NCBI GenBank assembly: GCA_016744975.1
Contig: JADGDI010000015.1
Coordinates: 1 to 37,206 of the forward strand
Source: Hyphomicrobiales bacterium
GTDB lineage: Bacteria > Pseudomonadota > Alphaproteobacteria > Rhizobiales > OSC116
Reading direction: 5' to 3'
Length of the DNA stretch: 37,206 bases
Below, one piece after another: positions 8,487-18,635 of this stretch. Under the pieces are notes generated by a model. That model did no database searches, was not told the DNA's origin, and worked only from the letters and a program-made list of their open reading frames with translations. Every line of letters begins with the position of its first letter. Positions within the stretch are counted from its first letter, which is position 1. A program made the position numbers and the translations under genes.

Positions 8487-9362
8487 TTATCCTTTTAAAA
8501 CACGCCCTGCAACGGCGTCTAATTTCGCTAATAATTGAGGTTCTCTGGACTCTGGTTTCGTCATTAAGGCATATTCTAATGCCCTGTCAGAACCAATAGA
8601 GCAAGTTGGATGTTGGCGCGGAAAAGTTTCTAATAACTTCAACACCAGTTTTGATGCATTTTGGTTATTCTGCGCTAAGACTGCTAGAATTTTAGGGATA
8701 TCAACTTCGCCATGCTCAGGGTGCCAACAATCATAATCTGTTACCATTGCAACTGATGCATAGCAAATTTCGGCCTCTCGGGCTAATTTTGCTTCTGGCA
8801 TATTGGTCATGCCAACCACGTCACACCCCCAACTACGGTATAACTCACTTTCGGCCAAGCTACCAAATTGTGGGCCTTCCATTGCCAAATATGTGCCATT
8901 AAGGTGGCTATTAACACCTATTGATTGGCAGCTATCATAAACCCTTTTCTTAAGATCAGGACTTATGGGATAGGCAAGAGAAACATGGGCGACAAGCCCT
9001 TTACCAAAAAAACTTTTTTCTCGATTTACAGTGCGGTCAATATATTGATCAAGCACTACAAAGTCACCAGGAGCGAATTCTAATTTTAATGAACCTACTG
9101 CACTGAGTGATATCAAGTCAGTCACACCACAGCGTTTTAATATATCGATGTTCGCACGGTAATTAATGTCAGTTGGGCTAATGTCGTGACCACGGCCATG
9201 GCGCGGTAAAAACACTAATTTGAGACCATTAAACTCAGCAATCATCACTTCATCTGAGGGCTCGCCCCAAGGCGATTCTACTTTAACCCATTGCTTTTCA
9301 GTAATTTCAGGCAAGTCATAAATGCCGCTTCCACCAATGAAACCTAAAACTGTTTTTGTCAT
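8487..9362 (-). CDS. mtnP: S-methyl-5'-thioadenosine phosphorylase
   Basis: GFIGGSGIYDLP, LPRHGRGHDISPTDINYRANI, TYLAMEGPQFGSLAESELYRSWGCDVVGMTNMPEAKLAREAEICYA. Confidence 0.96.
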   Translation of the reverse strand: MTKTVLGFIGGSGIYDLPEITEKQWVKVESPWGEPSDEVMIAEFNGLKLVFLPRHGRGHDISPTDINYRANIDILKRCGVTDLISLSAVGSLKLEFAPGDFVVLDQYIDRTVNREKSFFGKGLVAHVSLAYPISPDLKKRVYDSCQSIGVNSHLNGTYLAMEGPQFGSLAESELYRSWGCDVVGMTNMPEAKLAREAEICYASVAMVTDYDCWHPEHGEVDIPKILAVLAQNNQNASKLVLKLLETFPRQHPTCSIGSDRALEYALMTKPESREPQLLAKLDAVAGRVLKG

Positions 9363-9421
9363 CTAAGCACCCTCAATTTAGTATGTTCACCTTATATGCG
9401 ATTCGTATGATTTGGCATAAA

Positions 9422-9446
9422 AAAAGAGGCTAAAATAGCCTCTTTT
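9422..9446 (-). terminator. Rho-independent terminator of the petABC operon
   Basis: Perfect stem AAAAGAGGCTA (9422-9432) / TAGCCTCTTTT (9436-9446), T-run on minus strand; lies just downstream of petC. Confidence 0.8.
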
Positions 9447-9507
9447 AATAAATTTGTCGTGAAGATAAGGGTTAACTCCGTAGAAATATTTTCTCTATCA
9501 AAGTAAT

Positions 9508-10434
9508 TTAATGTCTTACATTTTCCCATATCCGACGTTTCACAGCATACATCAGCCCCGCAAGGATAATAAGGAAAAGTAGAACCCTAATGCCAATACT
9601 CTTTCGAATTTCCATTTTAGGTTCAGCTGCCCACATTAAGAATGTAGATACATCCTCAGCTTGTTGGGCCAAAGTTGCCTTGGTACCATCGCTATATTCA
9701 ACACTATCATCATCAAGCGGCATGGCCATTGCCAATTTATAGCCAGGGAAGAAATTGTTAAAATTGCTATCGCCTAATTCAAAATGCGACTCAGTATAGT
9801 CAGGGTCAGCTTTTAAACCTTCTTCATTTTTATGGTCATAATATTTGGTAATATACTCGGGTACTTCATCTTCATAACCAACCAATAAATTATATATATA
9901 GTTTGGCCCACCGCTTAAACCATCCCGGCCCATAAACATATCTTTAAAGCTAAAATGCCCGCGAGATTTTGCAATGAGCGACAAATCAGGTGGCAATGCC
10001 CCGCCATTAGAGGCTTTCGCAGCATTGTCATTGGCAAATGGTGAAGGCAATGCATCTTTAGGCTTGCGCGAACGCATAAACATTTCGCCCTCAGCATCTG
10101 GGCCATCTTCAATTTCATATTCAGCGGCTAACACTTTAACTTGTGCTTTGCTAAATTCAGGGCCGCCCGCCTCACTCAAGTTACGAAATTTGACCAATTC
10201 CATCGCATGGCAGCTCGCGCATACTTCTTTATAGACTTGATACCCACGTTGCAATTGTGCACGGTCAAACGTACCAAACACACCAGCCCAAGACCAGTCA
10301 ACATGTTTAAACTCAGGACCACCAGAAATGGCACCACCAGCAGCAAAAGCGGGTGTAGCAAATGAGGATGCAAGCGCTAAAACCAGAGCCGATTTTTTTG
10401 CCAAAGAAGTTATATTTTTAGTTAGATTATGCAT
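9508..10434 (-). CDS. petC: Cytochrome c1 of the bc1 complex
   Basis: Heme motif CASCH in GYQVYKEVCASCHAMELVKFRNL; C-terminal TM anchor. The ATG at 10434 (MHNLTKNITSLAKKSALVLALASSFATPAFA) gives a clean signal peptide and avoids overlap with petB. Confidence 0.95.
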   Translation of the reverse strand: MHNLTKNITSLAKKSALVLALASSFATPAFAAGGAISGGPEFKHVDWSWAGVFGTFDRAQLQRGYQVYKEVCASCHAMELVKFRNLSEAGGPEFSKAQVKVLAAEYEIEDGPDAEGEMFMRSRKPKDALPSPFANDNAAKASNGGALPPDLSLIAKSRGHFSFKDMFMGRDGLSGGPNYIYNLLVGYEDEVPEYITKYYDHKNEEGLKADPDYTESHFELGDSNFNNFFPGYKLAMAMPLDDDSVEYSDGTKATLAQQAEDVSTFLMWAAEPKMEIRKSIGIRVLLFLIILAGLMYAVKRRIWENVRH

Positions 10435-10444
10435 TATAACCCCC

Positions 10445-11740
10445 TTAAGCTTTAGATTCATTTGCAGCCATTTCCTCAGCTTCTGCTTTAGCGCCTTCGA
10501 CGCCTAGCACAGCTTCAGAAATACTATTGGGCAACGGTTTGGTTTTCTCAATCAACCCCAAAACAGGCAAAATAACCACAAAGAAACCAAAATAATAGAT
10601 GGTACCGATACGAGAAATCAGTAGATTGGTAACACCATGAATGCCTAAGAAGTCATCGGTTGTACTAACCTGACCTAGATAGCCTAATAGCAAACCGTTG
10701 AATAAGAATACCCAAAAGAAAATACGGTATGCAGGGCGGAATTTTGCGCTACGCACTTTAGATGTATCCAACCAAGGCACCACAAACATAATAAGGATGG
10801 CACCAAACATACCTGCAACACCCAGTGCTTTATCGGGAATGGCACGCACGATGGCATAGAAAGGTAGATAATACCATTCAGGCACAATATGAGGCGGTGT
10901 TACCAAAGAGTTTGCGCGAATATAATTGTCAGGATGACCCATAAAGTTGGGATTGAAAAATACAAAATAGAATAATACGATCGCAAACAACACGATGGCA
11001 TATAGATCCTTCATGGTGAAATAAGGGTGGAAGCGCATGGTGTCTTGCTTGGTTTTAGGCTCAATGCCCAATGGGTTGTTTGAACCTGGAACATGCAATG
11101 CCCAAATGTGCAAGATAACCACACCTAAAATAACGAACGGCAATAAATAATGCAGTGAGAAGAAACGGTTTAAGGTTGGGTTATCGACCGCAAAACCACC
11201 CCAGAGCAATGTTCTGATGTCATCGCCAATAAATGGTACAACCTCGAAAAAGTTGGTAATAACCGTAGCGCCCCAGAAGCTCATTTGCCCCCAAGGTAGC
11301 ACATAGCCCATAAAACCAGTTGCCATCATTAATAGATATATAAGCATGCCAAGCAGCCATAAAACTTCACGCGGGGCTTTATATGAGCCATAATACATGC
11401 CACGCAAAATATGGATATACACTGCAACAAAGAACATAGATGCGCCATTTGCATGGGTATAGCGTAATAACCAGCCCCAATTCACATCGCGCATAATATG
11501 TTCAACACTGCTAAATGCCATATCGGCATGTGGTGTGTAATGCATCGCCAAAACAATTCCAGTGACAATTTGAACAATCAGCATAAACATTGCAATACCG
11601 CCAAACACCCACCAATAATTTAAATTTCTTGGGTTAGGCATAGAAACTGCCGCACCATGCATAAGACTAATAATTGGCAAACGCTCTTCGAGCCACTTAC
11701 CAGCATTGCTTTTAGGCACATAAGTAGAATGTCCACTCAT
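10445..11740 (-). CDS. petB: Cytochrome b of the bc1 complex
   Basis: [59 protein letters not shown]. Confidence 0.98.
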   Translation of the reverse strand: MSGHSTYVPKSNAGKWLEERLPIISLMHGAAVSMPNPRNLNYWWVFGGIAMFMLIVQIVTGIVLAMHYTPHADMAFSSVEHIMRDVNWGWLLRYTHANGASMFFVAVYIHILRGMYYGSYKAPREVLWLLGMLIYLLMMATGFMGYVLPWGQMSFWGATVITNFFEVVPFIGDDIRTLLWGGFAVDNPTLNRFFSLHYLLPFVILGVVILHIWALHVPGSNNPLGIEPKTKQDTMRFHPYFTMKDLYAIVLFAIVLFYFVFFNPNFMGHPDNYIRANSLVTPPHIVPEWYYLPFYAIVRAIPDKALGVAGMFGAILIMFVVPWLDTSKVRSAKFRPAYRIFFWVFLFNGLLLGYLGQVSTTDDFLGIHGVTNLLISRIGTIYYFGFFVVILPVLGLIEKTKPLPNSISEAVLGVEGAKAEAEEMAANESKA

Positions 11741-11750
11741 AATTTTCTCC

Positions 11751-12278
11751 CTAACCTATTTTAATGACTGTATCTGAAATAAATGTATATTTCGGGATTT
11801 CAAGATTTTTTGGTGCAGGTCCGCTACGAATTCGGCCAGCGGTATCATAAGTTGAGTTATGACAAGGGCAGAACCAACCATTATATTTGCCAGCTTCACC
11901 AAGTGGGATACAACCTAAATGAGTACATACGCCGACCATAACCAACCATTCGGGCTTTTCAGCACGGGCTGCATCTTCTTCTGGATCAACAAGATCTTCT
12001 AGTGGCGTTTCAACCGAAAGTTTGATCTCAGCGGCTGTTCTATGACGAACAAACACAGGTTTACCACGCCAATTAACTGTAATGGACTCGCCCTCACCAA
12101 CGGAGGAAATGTCAACTTCAATTGAAGCCAATGCCTTAACCGATGCGTCGGGGTTCATTTGGTCAATTAGCGGCCATGCGCCAACACCAACTCCTAAGGC
12201 ACCAAATGCACCAGTCGCAATGTATAAAAAGTCGCGACGACCTGGCTCTTCCACTTTGCTTGTATCCGCCAATATCAT
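11751..12278 (-). CDS. petA: Ubiquinol-cytochrome c reductase Rieske iron-sulfur subunit
   Basis: Tat-like [21 protein letters not shown] ... CPCHNSTYD Rieske ligands. Confidence 0.98.
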   Translation of the reverse strand: MILADTSKVEEPGRRDFLYIATGAFGALGVGVGAWPLIDQMNPDASVKALASIEVDISSVGEGESITVNWRGKPVFVRHRTAAEIKLSVETPLEDLVDPEEDAARAEKPEWLVMVGVCTHLGCIPLGEAGKYNGWFCPCHNSTYDTAGRIRSGPAPKNLEIPKYTFISDTVIKIG

Positions 12279-12555
12279 ATTCCTTCAACTTACGGCTCTA
12301 ATCACCGAGCCTTCAATCATTGCTCGAATTAAAATCAATCCAAACTATATCCAATTGTACTTTTGCCATTGAAATCTGTCTATGTCTAGAGTCAATCTAA
12401 ACTTTCCCCTAAGAAGCATGGTTTGTTACAGTATTTTGCCTTATATTATACTATAATTTCTAATGACTTAACCGTTTCACCCCATATATTACAAAAAATT
12501 CGCTTAAAAATTCTAAAATTCAATTGTATCTTAACAAGACTAGGTTTAACAAGAT

Positions 12556-13047
12556 GTGAATTCATTTTCTAATTTGAGCTTATATATGCATATTGCGCTT
12601 TACATGCCCGACATACCCCAAAATACAGGCACCATCATGCGGATGGCCGCTTGTATGGATATAAAATTACACATCATCGAGCCAACAGGCTTTAGAATGG
12701 ATGCAAAAGGCTTAAAACGCTCGGGTATGGACTATCTTGCTAAAACAGTGCTTCAGCGTCATAAAAGCTTTAATGCTTTTAATGAGTGGCGTAATGAGCA
12801 ACAACTAAGGTTAGTCTTACTAACCACCAAAGCAAGCAAACCCTATTGCGACTGTGAGTTTGAAAAAAATGACATTTTTCTATTTGGTCGCGAATCAGTT
12901 GGTGTGCCTCAAGAAGTGCATGAACTTGCTGATAAGCGCATTATAGTGCCGATGAAAAAAGACACCAGATCACTCAATTTAGCCATGACAACGGCTTTTG
13001 TTATGGGCGAGTATATGCGCCAGATGGATGCATTTCCGACCACATAA
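12556..13047 (+). CDS. trmL: tRNA (cytidine(34)-2'-O)-methyltransferase (SPOUT family)
   Basis: [66 protein letters not shown]. True start may be ATG 12586. Confidence 0.93.
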   Translation: MNSFSNLSLYMHIALYMPDIPQNTGTIMRMAACMDIKLHIIEPTGFRMDAKGLKRSGMDYLAKTVLQRHKSFNAFNEWRNEQQLRLVLLTTKASKPYCDCEFEKNDIFLFGRESVGVPQEVHELADKRIIVPMKKDTRSLNLAMTTAFVMGEYMRQMDAFPTT

Positions 13048-13067
13048 CTCCACCACTCAACCTAATA

Positions 13068-13964
13068 ATGAGTAAATTAGACATGCATAAAACCTTAAAC
13101 GAAAAAAAATCCATAAGCTATAACTGGTTTAAAAATTTACAACAGCAAATAATCTCTGCTTTTGAGGCCGTTGAACAGGACTATGTTGGTCAAGGTGATG
13201 ATTTACCAATTGGCAAATTTGTTCAAACACCATGGAAACGGCAGCAAGATGGCATAAAAGATGCGGGCGGCGGCACGATGGCATTAATGAGCGGCCGAGT
13301 ATTTGAAAAAGTTGGCGTGCATGTCTCTTGTGTTAACGGCAGATTCCCTGAAGATTTTGCCAAACAGATTGATGGCACAGAAAATGACCCAAGTTTTTGG
13401 GCGGCTGGCATTTCATTAATTGCCCATATGCATAACCCAAATGTGCCTGCAGTACATATGAATACCAGATTTGTTGTTACATCAAAATCTTGGTTTGGTG
13501 GCGGGGGAGACCTTACGCCTGTGCTTGAGGCAAGACGCAACCAAAATGATGCCGATAGTATTGATTTTCATGCAGCGATGCAAGCAGCTTGCAAAGGCCA
13601 TGAGATTGCCGATTATGCCAAATATAAAAAATGGTGCGATGATTATTTTTATCTGCCACATCGCAGCGAACCACGTGGCATTGGTGGTATTTTTTATGAC
13701 CGTTTAAACAGTGGCGATTTTGATGCTGATTTTGATTTCACTCAAGATGTTGGCAAGTATTTTTTAAACATTTACCCTAAAATTGTAAGGCGTAATATGC
13801 AAACACCTTGGAGCGATGAGCAACGCCAAGAGCAGTTGGTACAACGCGGCCGATATGTTGAATTTAACTTGTTATATGATAGAGGTACAATATTTGGCCT
13901 TAAAACGGGCGGCAATATAGACTCTATTCTTTCATCCATGCCACCAGTGGTTAAATGGCCATGA
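13068..13964 (+). CDS. hemF: Oxygen-dependent coproporphyrinogen-III oxidase
   Basis: [91 protein letters not shown]. Confidence 0.97.
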   Translation: MSKLDMHKTLNEKKSISYNWFKNLQQQIISAFEAVEQDYVGQGDDLPIGKFVQTPWKRQQDGIKDAGGGTMALMSGRVFEKVGVHVSCVNGRFPEDFAKQIDGTENDPSFWAAGISLIAHMHNPNVPAVHMNTRFVVTSKSWFGGGGDLTPVLEARRNQNDADSIDFHAAMQAACKGHEIADYAKYKKWCDDYFYLPHRSEPRGIGGIFYDRLNSGDFDADFDFTQDVGKYFLNIYPKIVRRNMQTPWSDEQRQEQLVQRGRYVEFNLLYDRGTIFGLKTGGNIDSILSSMPPVVKWP

Positions 13965-13966
13965 TG

Positions 13967-15169
13967 CTAGCTTGTTGTGAATGATAACGCTAGCAGCTCA
14001 TTTTTATTTGGCTTGAAGTCATGTTCAAGCCAATGCTGCTCCAGCCGTTTAAGCTCCGCCCCTAAAGCGCGCCCTGCTTGCATGCCTTTTGCCAACAAAT
14101 CAGCGCCTTTAACCGGTAGCTTGGGTATTATAAAAGCATCTATAAAATGCAGTTTTAATGCCAATTCAATTAAATCATAATTGGCATTTGCCGCATCGTA
14201 AAAAACTTTTACGCAAATAGCTGCTTTGCCTTGCTTATAAATTTGGACAGCCAATTGCTGCTCAGTCAACCTCAATAGTTTGGGTAAATTCTCAATCCAA
14301 CTCAAAACTTTATTTTCTACTTTTGATAGTTTGAGTTTTTTACTGAGTAATTTGTGATCCACATTTGGCAAAGACAGTGCCATTAAAATTAGCCATTTTT
14401 GATCAAAATCAGCCTTGTATTTATCAAAATATACCAGCTTATTCAATTGGGCATCCATCATAAATAACTGTTTAAATATCCCGACTTCATTCATTAACAT
14501 TAATGCATGTAACAAATGCTCGCCTTTATAAATGCGTTTAAATTCAGCCAACAAACGTTCAGCAGATAATTGATTTAGCCCAGCAACCATTGCTGGTATT
14601 TGCTGATAATCACCGTCATTTATATTCAGCCCAAACCTAGAAATGAACCGAAAATAACGCAAAATACGCAAATAATCTTCTTCAATTCGCTTGCTCGCAT
14701 TACCGATAAACTTAATATTTTTTGCTATTGCATCGGCGATACCACCGCCCAGTTCATCAATAATTTCACCATTCATTGTCATATATAAAGCATTAAACGT
14801 AAAGTCACGGCGCGCCGCATCCTGTTTAAAATCAGTACTATAAATGACTTTGGCGTGGCGGCCATCACTGTCAATATCTTGTCGTAAGCTGGTGACTTCA
14901 AATGCTTGGCCACCCAGCATCAAAGTCAAAGTTCCATATTGAATGCCTGTTTCAATATAACGAATATTATTTTTTTGCGCCAATGCTATCAGCGCATCGG
15001 GTGTGTGGGTTGAGCAAAAATCTATGTCACCAATTGTAACATTTAACAGATGATCACGCACCGCACCGCCAACAATACGCCCCTCGCCGCCATTTTGGGC
15101 AAGTAACTTAAATATTTGCTGAATATTATCAGCATAAAGCCAGTTTAAATTTGAGGATTTTAACGTCAT
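13967..15169 (-). CDS. CCA tRNA nucleotidyltransferase / poly(A) polymerase family
   Basis: GRIVGGAVRDHLLNVTIGDIDFCSTHTPD, DAARRDFTFNALYM, EDYLRILRYFRFISRFG. Confidence 0.95.
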   Translation of the reverse strand: MTLKSSNLNWLYADNIQQIFKLLAQNGGEGRIVGGAVRDHLLNVTIGDIDFCSTHTPDALIALAQKNNIRYIETGIQYGTLTLMLGGQAFEVTSLRQDIDSDGRHAKVIYSTDFKQDAARRDFTFNALYMTMNGEIIDELGGGIADAIAKNIKFIGNASKRIEEDYLRILRYFRFISRFGLNINDGDYQQIPAMVAGLNQLSAERLLAEFKRIYKGEHLLHALMLMNEVGIFKQLFMMDAQLNKLVYFDKYKADFDQKWLILMALSLPNVDHKLLSKKLKLSKVENKVLSWIENLPKLLRLTEQQLAVQIYKQGKAAICVKVFYDAANANYDLIELALKLHFIDAFIIPKLPVKGADLLAKGMQAGRALGAELKRLEQHWLEHDFKPNKNELLALSFTTS

Positions 15170-15417
15170 TCAATATGTGCCGAACCATCATCAATGGTCG
15201 CGGGAACATATTTTCCAGTTACATTAGAATCATCTAAACTCGAGAGATAAAACGCCCCAACTGTCGCCCCAAACAAACCAACTGCAATCAATATCGTTAG
15301 CGCCTGCTTATTTAGCGCTTCAATTGCACGCTTTTTATGGAATACACGCACATAAACCAAAAACAAAACCATTGGCGCAAAAAACAATAACAATTCTAAT
15401 AATACAAATCGACCCAT
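15166..15417 (-). CDS. DUF6111-like small membrane protein
   Basis: 83 aa, two TM segments, 4-nt ATGA overlap with the downstream CCA transferase; matches the alphaproteobacterial gene usually in this position. Confidence 0.65.
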   Translation of the reverse strand: MGRFVLLELLLFFAPMVLFLVYVRVFHKKRAIEALNKQALTILIAVGLFGATVGAFYLSSLDDSNVTGKYVPATIDDGSAHIE

Positions 15418-15444
15418 AAAATTTCTTTCTATCTATCTATGTCA

Positions 15445-15498
15445 AATATACAAACCAAGCCTAATATACAAACCAAGCCTAATATACAATCAAACCCT
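15445..15498. repeat. Short tandem repeat, 18-bp unit AATATACAAACCAAGCCT x2 plus one degenerate copy
   Basis: 15445-15462 and 15463-15480 identical; 15481-15498 AATATACAATCAAACCCT degenerate. Confidence 0.9.
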
Positions 15499-15512
15499 AA
15501 CTGAGACCTGCC

Positions 15513-16145
15513 TTATATATGCAATTTATCACGAAAATTCTTGAGCATATCAGCCGTTGCCCCCCAAATGAAATAATCATTATATTCCAAAGCATAAAAT
15601 TTGTGAATATTACCATTCCAATTTTTACTATATATCTTAAAATTGCCCTCTGACATCAAAAAATCAAGAGGCAAATCAAATATTTCATCAACTTCATTTG
15701 GGTCACCAATTAATTCAAAGCCTTGACTAACCTTTGCAACCACTGGGCAAATGTTAAATCCTGAGCCAATTTGGTAAATATCCAAATAGCCTAAAATATC
15801 AATATATTGCGACTCGAGACCAATCTCCTCATACGCCTCACGCATTGCTGCTGTTTTGGCATCCGCATCATCTTGCTCCATTTTCCCACCAGGAAACGCA
15901 ATTTGCCCAGCATGTTTTTTCATATGCAATGGACGGCGGGTCAAAATAACGCTCGGTTCAGGTTTATCTACAATAGCAATTAAGACCGCGGCTTGGCGAT
16001 AAGCGGCAGCATTAAAGCGCCAAGATGCCTTATCCAAATTTGGGTATTTATTGCCATCAATGATCAAGGCAGTTTCATCTACAAAAAAATCTTCAGGCAC
16101 ATCTTGATGAATTTTCTGCTTTATGCTGTTGAGTAATTTTTGCAT
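15513..16145 (-). CDS. CoA pyrophosphatase / NUDIX hydrolase
   Basis: Nudix box GGKMEQDDADAKTAAMREAYEEIGL; upstream LTRRPLHMKKHAGQIAFPGG is typical of the CoA pyrophosphatase subgroup. Confidence 0.93.
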   Translation of the reverse strand: MQKLLNSIKQKIHQDVPEDFFVDETALIIDGNKYPNLDKASWRFNAAAYRQAAVLIAIVDKPEPSVILTRRPLHMKKHAGQIAFPGGKMEQDDADAKTAAMREAYEEIGLESQYIDILGYLDIYQIGSGFNICPVVAKVSQGFELIGDPNEVDEIFDLPLDFLMSEGNFKIYSKNWNGNIHKFYALEYNDYFIWGATADMLKNFRDKLHI

Positions 16146-16691
16146 TTAAGGCTCAACCTTAAACTCAACACCACCACTAATCAGTAGATATTGTTCGCCT
16201 TTTTTGATCAAATACTCAACTAATTCAATGGTTAGGGATCGCGTTAATTTTGCTTCCAAACCAAAACGCACCATAATATAGGCCATAAATTGATCATTTC
16301 TAGTATCAAACCGAATGCCATGTTCAGCACCCAACATTAATTGACCCGCAAGATTGGTTTGTATCGCGATATTTTGTGAAGTGCCGCTGCCTTGCACCAG
16401 CATATCAGTCGCTAAAAAAGCCGCATCTTCAACTTTAATTTTTATTTTTTCAACTGGCGTTACCAAATAAGTTGCGCCATCAGCCTCACTATCACGCCAT
16501 AAAACACTCGCAAATAATTTTACCAGTTTTTGCCGCTTTATCGGACTGCCCATATAATACCAGTCACCATTTGCTTTGATTTCTATATCCAATTCGCCAC
16601 AATATTGTGGCGACCATTGATCAACAGGCGCATGGCCAGTTTGCGCCTGATCGCCCAGTTTTTGTGCCAATTGGCTAAGAATATCACTCAT
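16146..16691 (-). CDS. DUF1285 domain-containing protein
   Basis: CGELDIEIKANGDWYYMGSPIKRQKLVKLFASVLWRD ... YLVTPVEKIKIKVEDAAF is characteristic of DUF1285. Confidence 0.9.
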   Translation of the reverse strand: MSDILSQLAQKLGDQAQTGHAPVDQWSPQYCGELDIEIKANGDWYYMGSPIKRQKLVKLFASVLWRDSEADGATYLVTPVEKIKIKVEDAAFLATDMLVQGSGTSQNIAIQTNLAGQLMLGAEHGIRFDTRNDQFMAYIMVRFGLEAKLTRSLTIELVEYLIKKGEQYLLISGGVEFKVEP

Positions 16692-16730
16692 AAATCACCT
16701 AATTAAACCCCACTTTAACCTAGCATGTTT

Positions 16731-17312
16731 CTAAAGGTTTTGGTTTATTTTTAACGGAAGTTGTTTACTCTTTAGCAATATATTAATAAAGTTTGGCTCA
16801 AAATCTTTATATAATATTCTGTTAAAATCAACTGGTTGCGGATAATCAACCATACCTTGCGGCACCATTTTAAACCCACTTTTTACATAATAATCCAAAT
16901 CCCCAATTAAAATTACAAAATTCCAGCCGTTTGATTTTGCAATATTTTCAGCCGCAACTAATCCGCTTTCAATCAGCTCTCGACCAATGCCCATACCTTG
17001 GCATTTCGGTTCAACCGCTAAAGGGCCGAGTAATAAGCCTTTTTTATCTCCAATTTGAAGCTGCCAAAATTCTATTGAAGCTAGAATATCAACTTCAGTT
17101 TTATCGGTTTTTTGAACTGCAACTTTACACAACTGGTCTACCTTCAGACAAGTTTCACGTAATTTATAGCTCGATTTTTTGAACCGATCGGCACCAAAAG
17201 CACGGTCAAGTAAAGCGTCTATTTTAGGTTTAAATTGCAGAGATTGTTGGATGATTAAAAAATCACCTTGATTCTGATCTGTGCCAGACTCAGACGGAGG
17301 AAGTAGATTCAT
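16731..17312 (-). CDS. GNAT family N-acetyltransferase
   Basis: LLGPLAVEPKCQGMGIGRELIESGL (acetyl-CoA motif), FVILIGDLDYYVKSGFK. Confidence 0.9.
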   Translation of the reverse strand: MNLLPPSESGTDQNQGDFLIIQQSLQFKPKIDALLDRAFGADRFKKSSYKLRETCLKVDQLCKVAVQKTDKTEVDILASIEFWQLQIGDKKGLLLGPLAVEPKCQGMGIGRELIESGLVAAENIAKSNGWNFVILIGDLDYYVKSGFKMVPQGMVDYPQPVDFNRILYKDFEPNFINILLKSKQLPLKINQNL

Positions 17313-17629
17313 ATTTTTGACTCAAAATTCTAGTTTAAGATGGTATTACATATTAAATTTTAAATTTTCGTCGCAAAAACATAGACATTCCTTCTGTTGA
17401 GTGTGAATTAGCATATTAATTATTCTGCCACAAGTTATTATTGAAAATAGCAATTAGACTAAAATTATACAAATGTGGAAAACTTACAAAGTTTTCGCGA
17501 TAAACTTACAACTGCACACAATAATGCCATTCATCAACACTATTATGTAAAAAATGATACTAATTCTTTGTTTCCCAATTATACTTGGCTTAATGAGTAA
17601 TAAAATCAAACAACCGACGAAACTACCAA

Positions 17630-18586
17630 ATGCATCACCTTAGGCTTGCCCATTTTTCTGACATTCATATGCCTCCAATGCCTAAGCCAACCTTCATTGA
17701 ATTGACAGGAATTCGTATTTTAGGGTTAACCTCTTGGCAACTTAGTCGAAAAAAAATTCACCGACTTAAAGTGTTTCGTGCGTTTGAAAAAGACATAAAA
17801 TGTCAAGAAATTGACCATTATGCCTTTTCTGGCGATTTGGTTAATATTGCATCCAAAGCCGAAATTAAACGCGGCACCGCCTGGCTTAAAAGCTTTGCCC
17901 CTGCAGATAAAATGTCATTTGTTCCTGGCAATCATGATGCCTATACCGAAGATGCCATCGCAAATATACTAAATCAATGGCATGATTATATGAGCCCCTG
18001 CGCCCAAGGTTTGGATATTTTGCAGCAATTGGGAATAAAGTTAGACACTCAAGTACCCCATGGCCCCTTCCCTTATGTTCGGATATTTGGCCGTGTTGCT
18101 TTGGTTGGTTTATCATCTGCCATTGCATCCCCACCATTTTTGGCAACTGGCGAGATGGGTGAAAAACAATTGAAAAATTTGGAGAAATTACTCAGCCACC
18201 TCAAAAAGGAAGGTTATTTTCGAATCAGTATGATTCATCACCCGCCTTTACCACGTTTAACCCCGCAACCAAGAGCGCTGAATGATGTTGCCGATTTACA
18301 TAAAATATTGACAAATACAGGTTCTGAGTTGATCATTTATGGCCATAATCACCGCAATAAAATTACCAATATTACCAATAAATATGGCCCGTCTTTATGC
18401 ATTGGTGTTGCTTCAGCTTCTGCTATAGCAACCAGCCATAAACCTGCTGCAAGTTATAACCAAATTCTTATTGACCAAACTAAAAAAGGCTGGCAAGTAA
18501 ACTTACTTAAACGTGAATATATTACTGAAAAAAACCAATTTGAAGAAACAGAAGTAACCCCATTAGGATTTTGGCATCTTAGCTAA
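17630..18586 (+). CDS. Calcineurin-like metallophosphoesterase
   Basis: HFSDIHMPP, FSGDLVNIA, VPGNHDAYT, MIHHPPL, IYGHNHRN: full set of metal-binding motifs. Confidence 0.93.
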   Translation: MHHLRLAHFSDIHMPPMPKPTFIELTGIRILGLTSWQLSRKKIHRLKVFRAFEKDIKCQEIDHYAFSGDLVNIASKAEIKRGTAWLKSFAPADKMSFVPGNHDAYTEDAIANILNQWHDYMSPCAQGLDILQQLGIKLDTQVPHGPFPYVRIFGRVALVGLSSAIASPPFLATGEMGEKQLKNLEKLLSHLKKEGYFRISMIHHPPLPRLTPQPRALNDVADLHKILTNTGSELIIYGHNHRNKITNITNKYGPSLCIGVASASAIATSHKPAASYNQILIDQTKKGWQVNLLKREYITEKNQFEETEVTPLGFWHLS

Positions 18587-18635
18587 TAGCGCCATACGCA
18601 ATAACGCTATACTAATAACACCATACCCAGAATTA

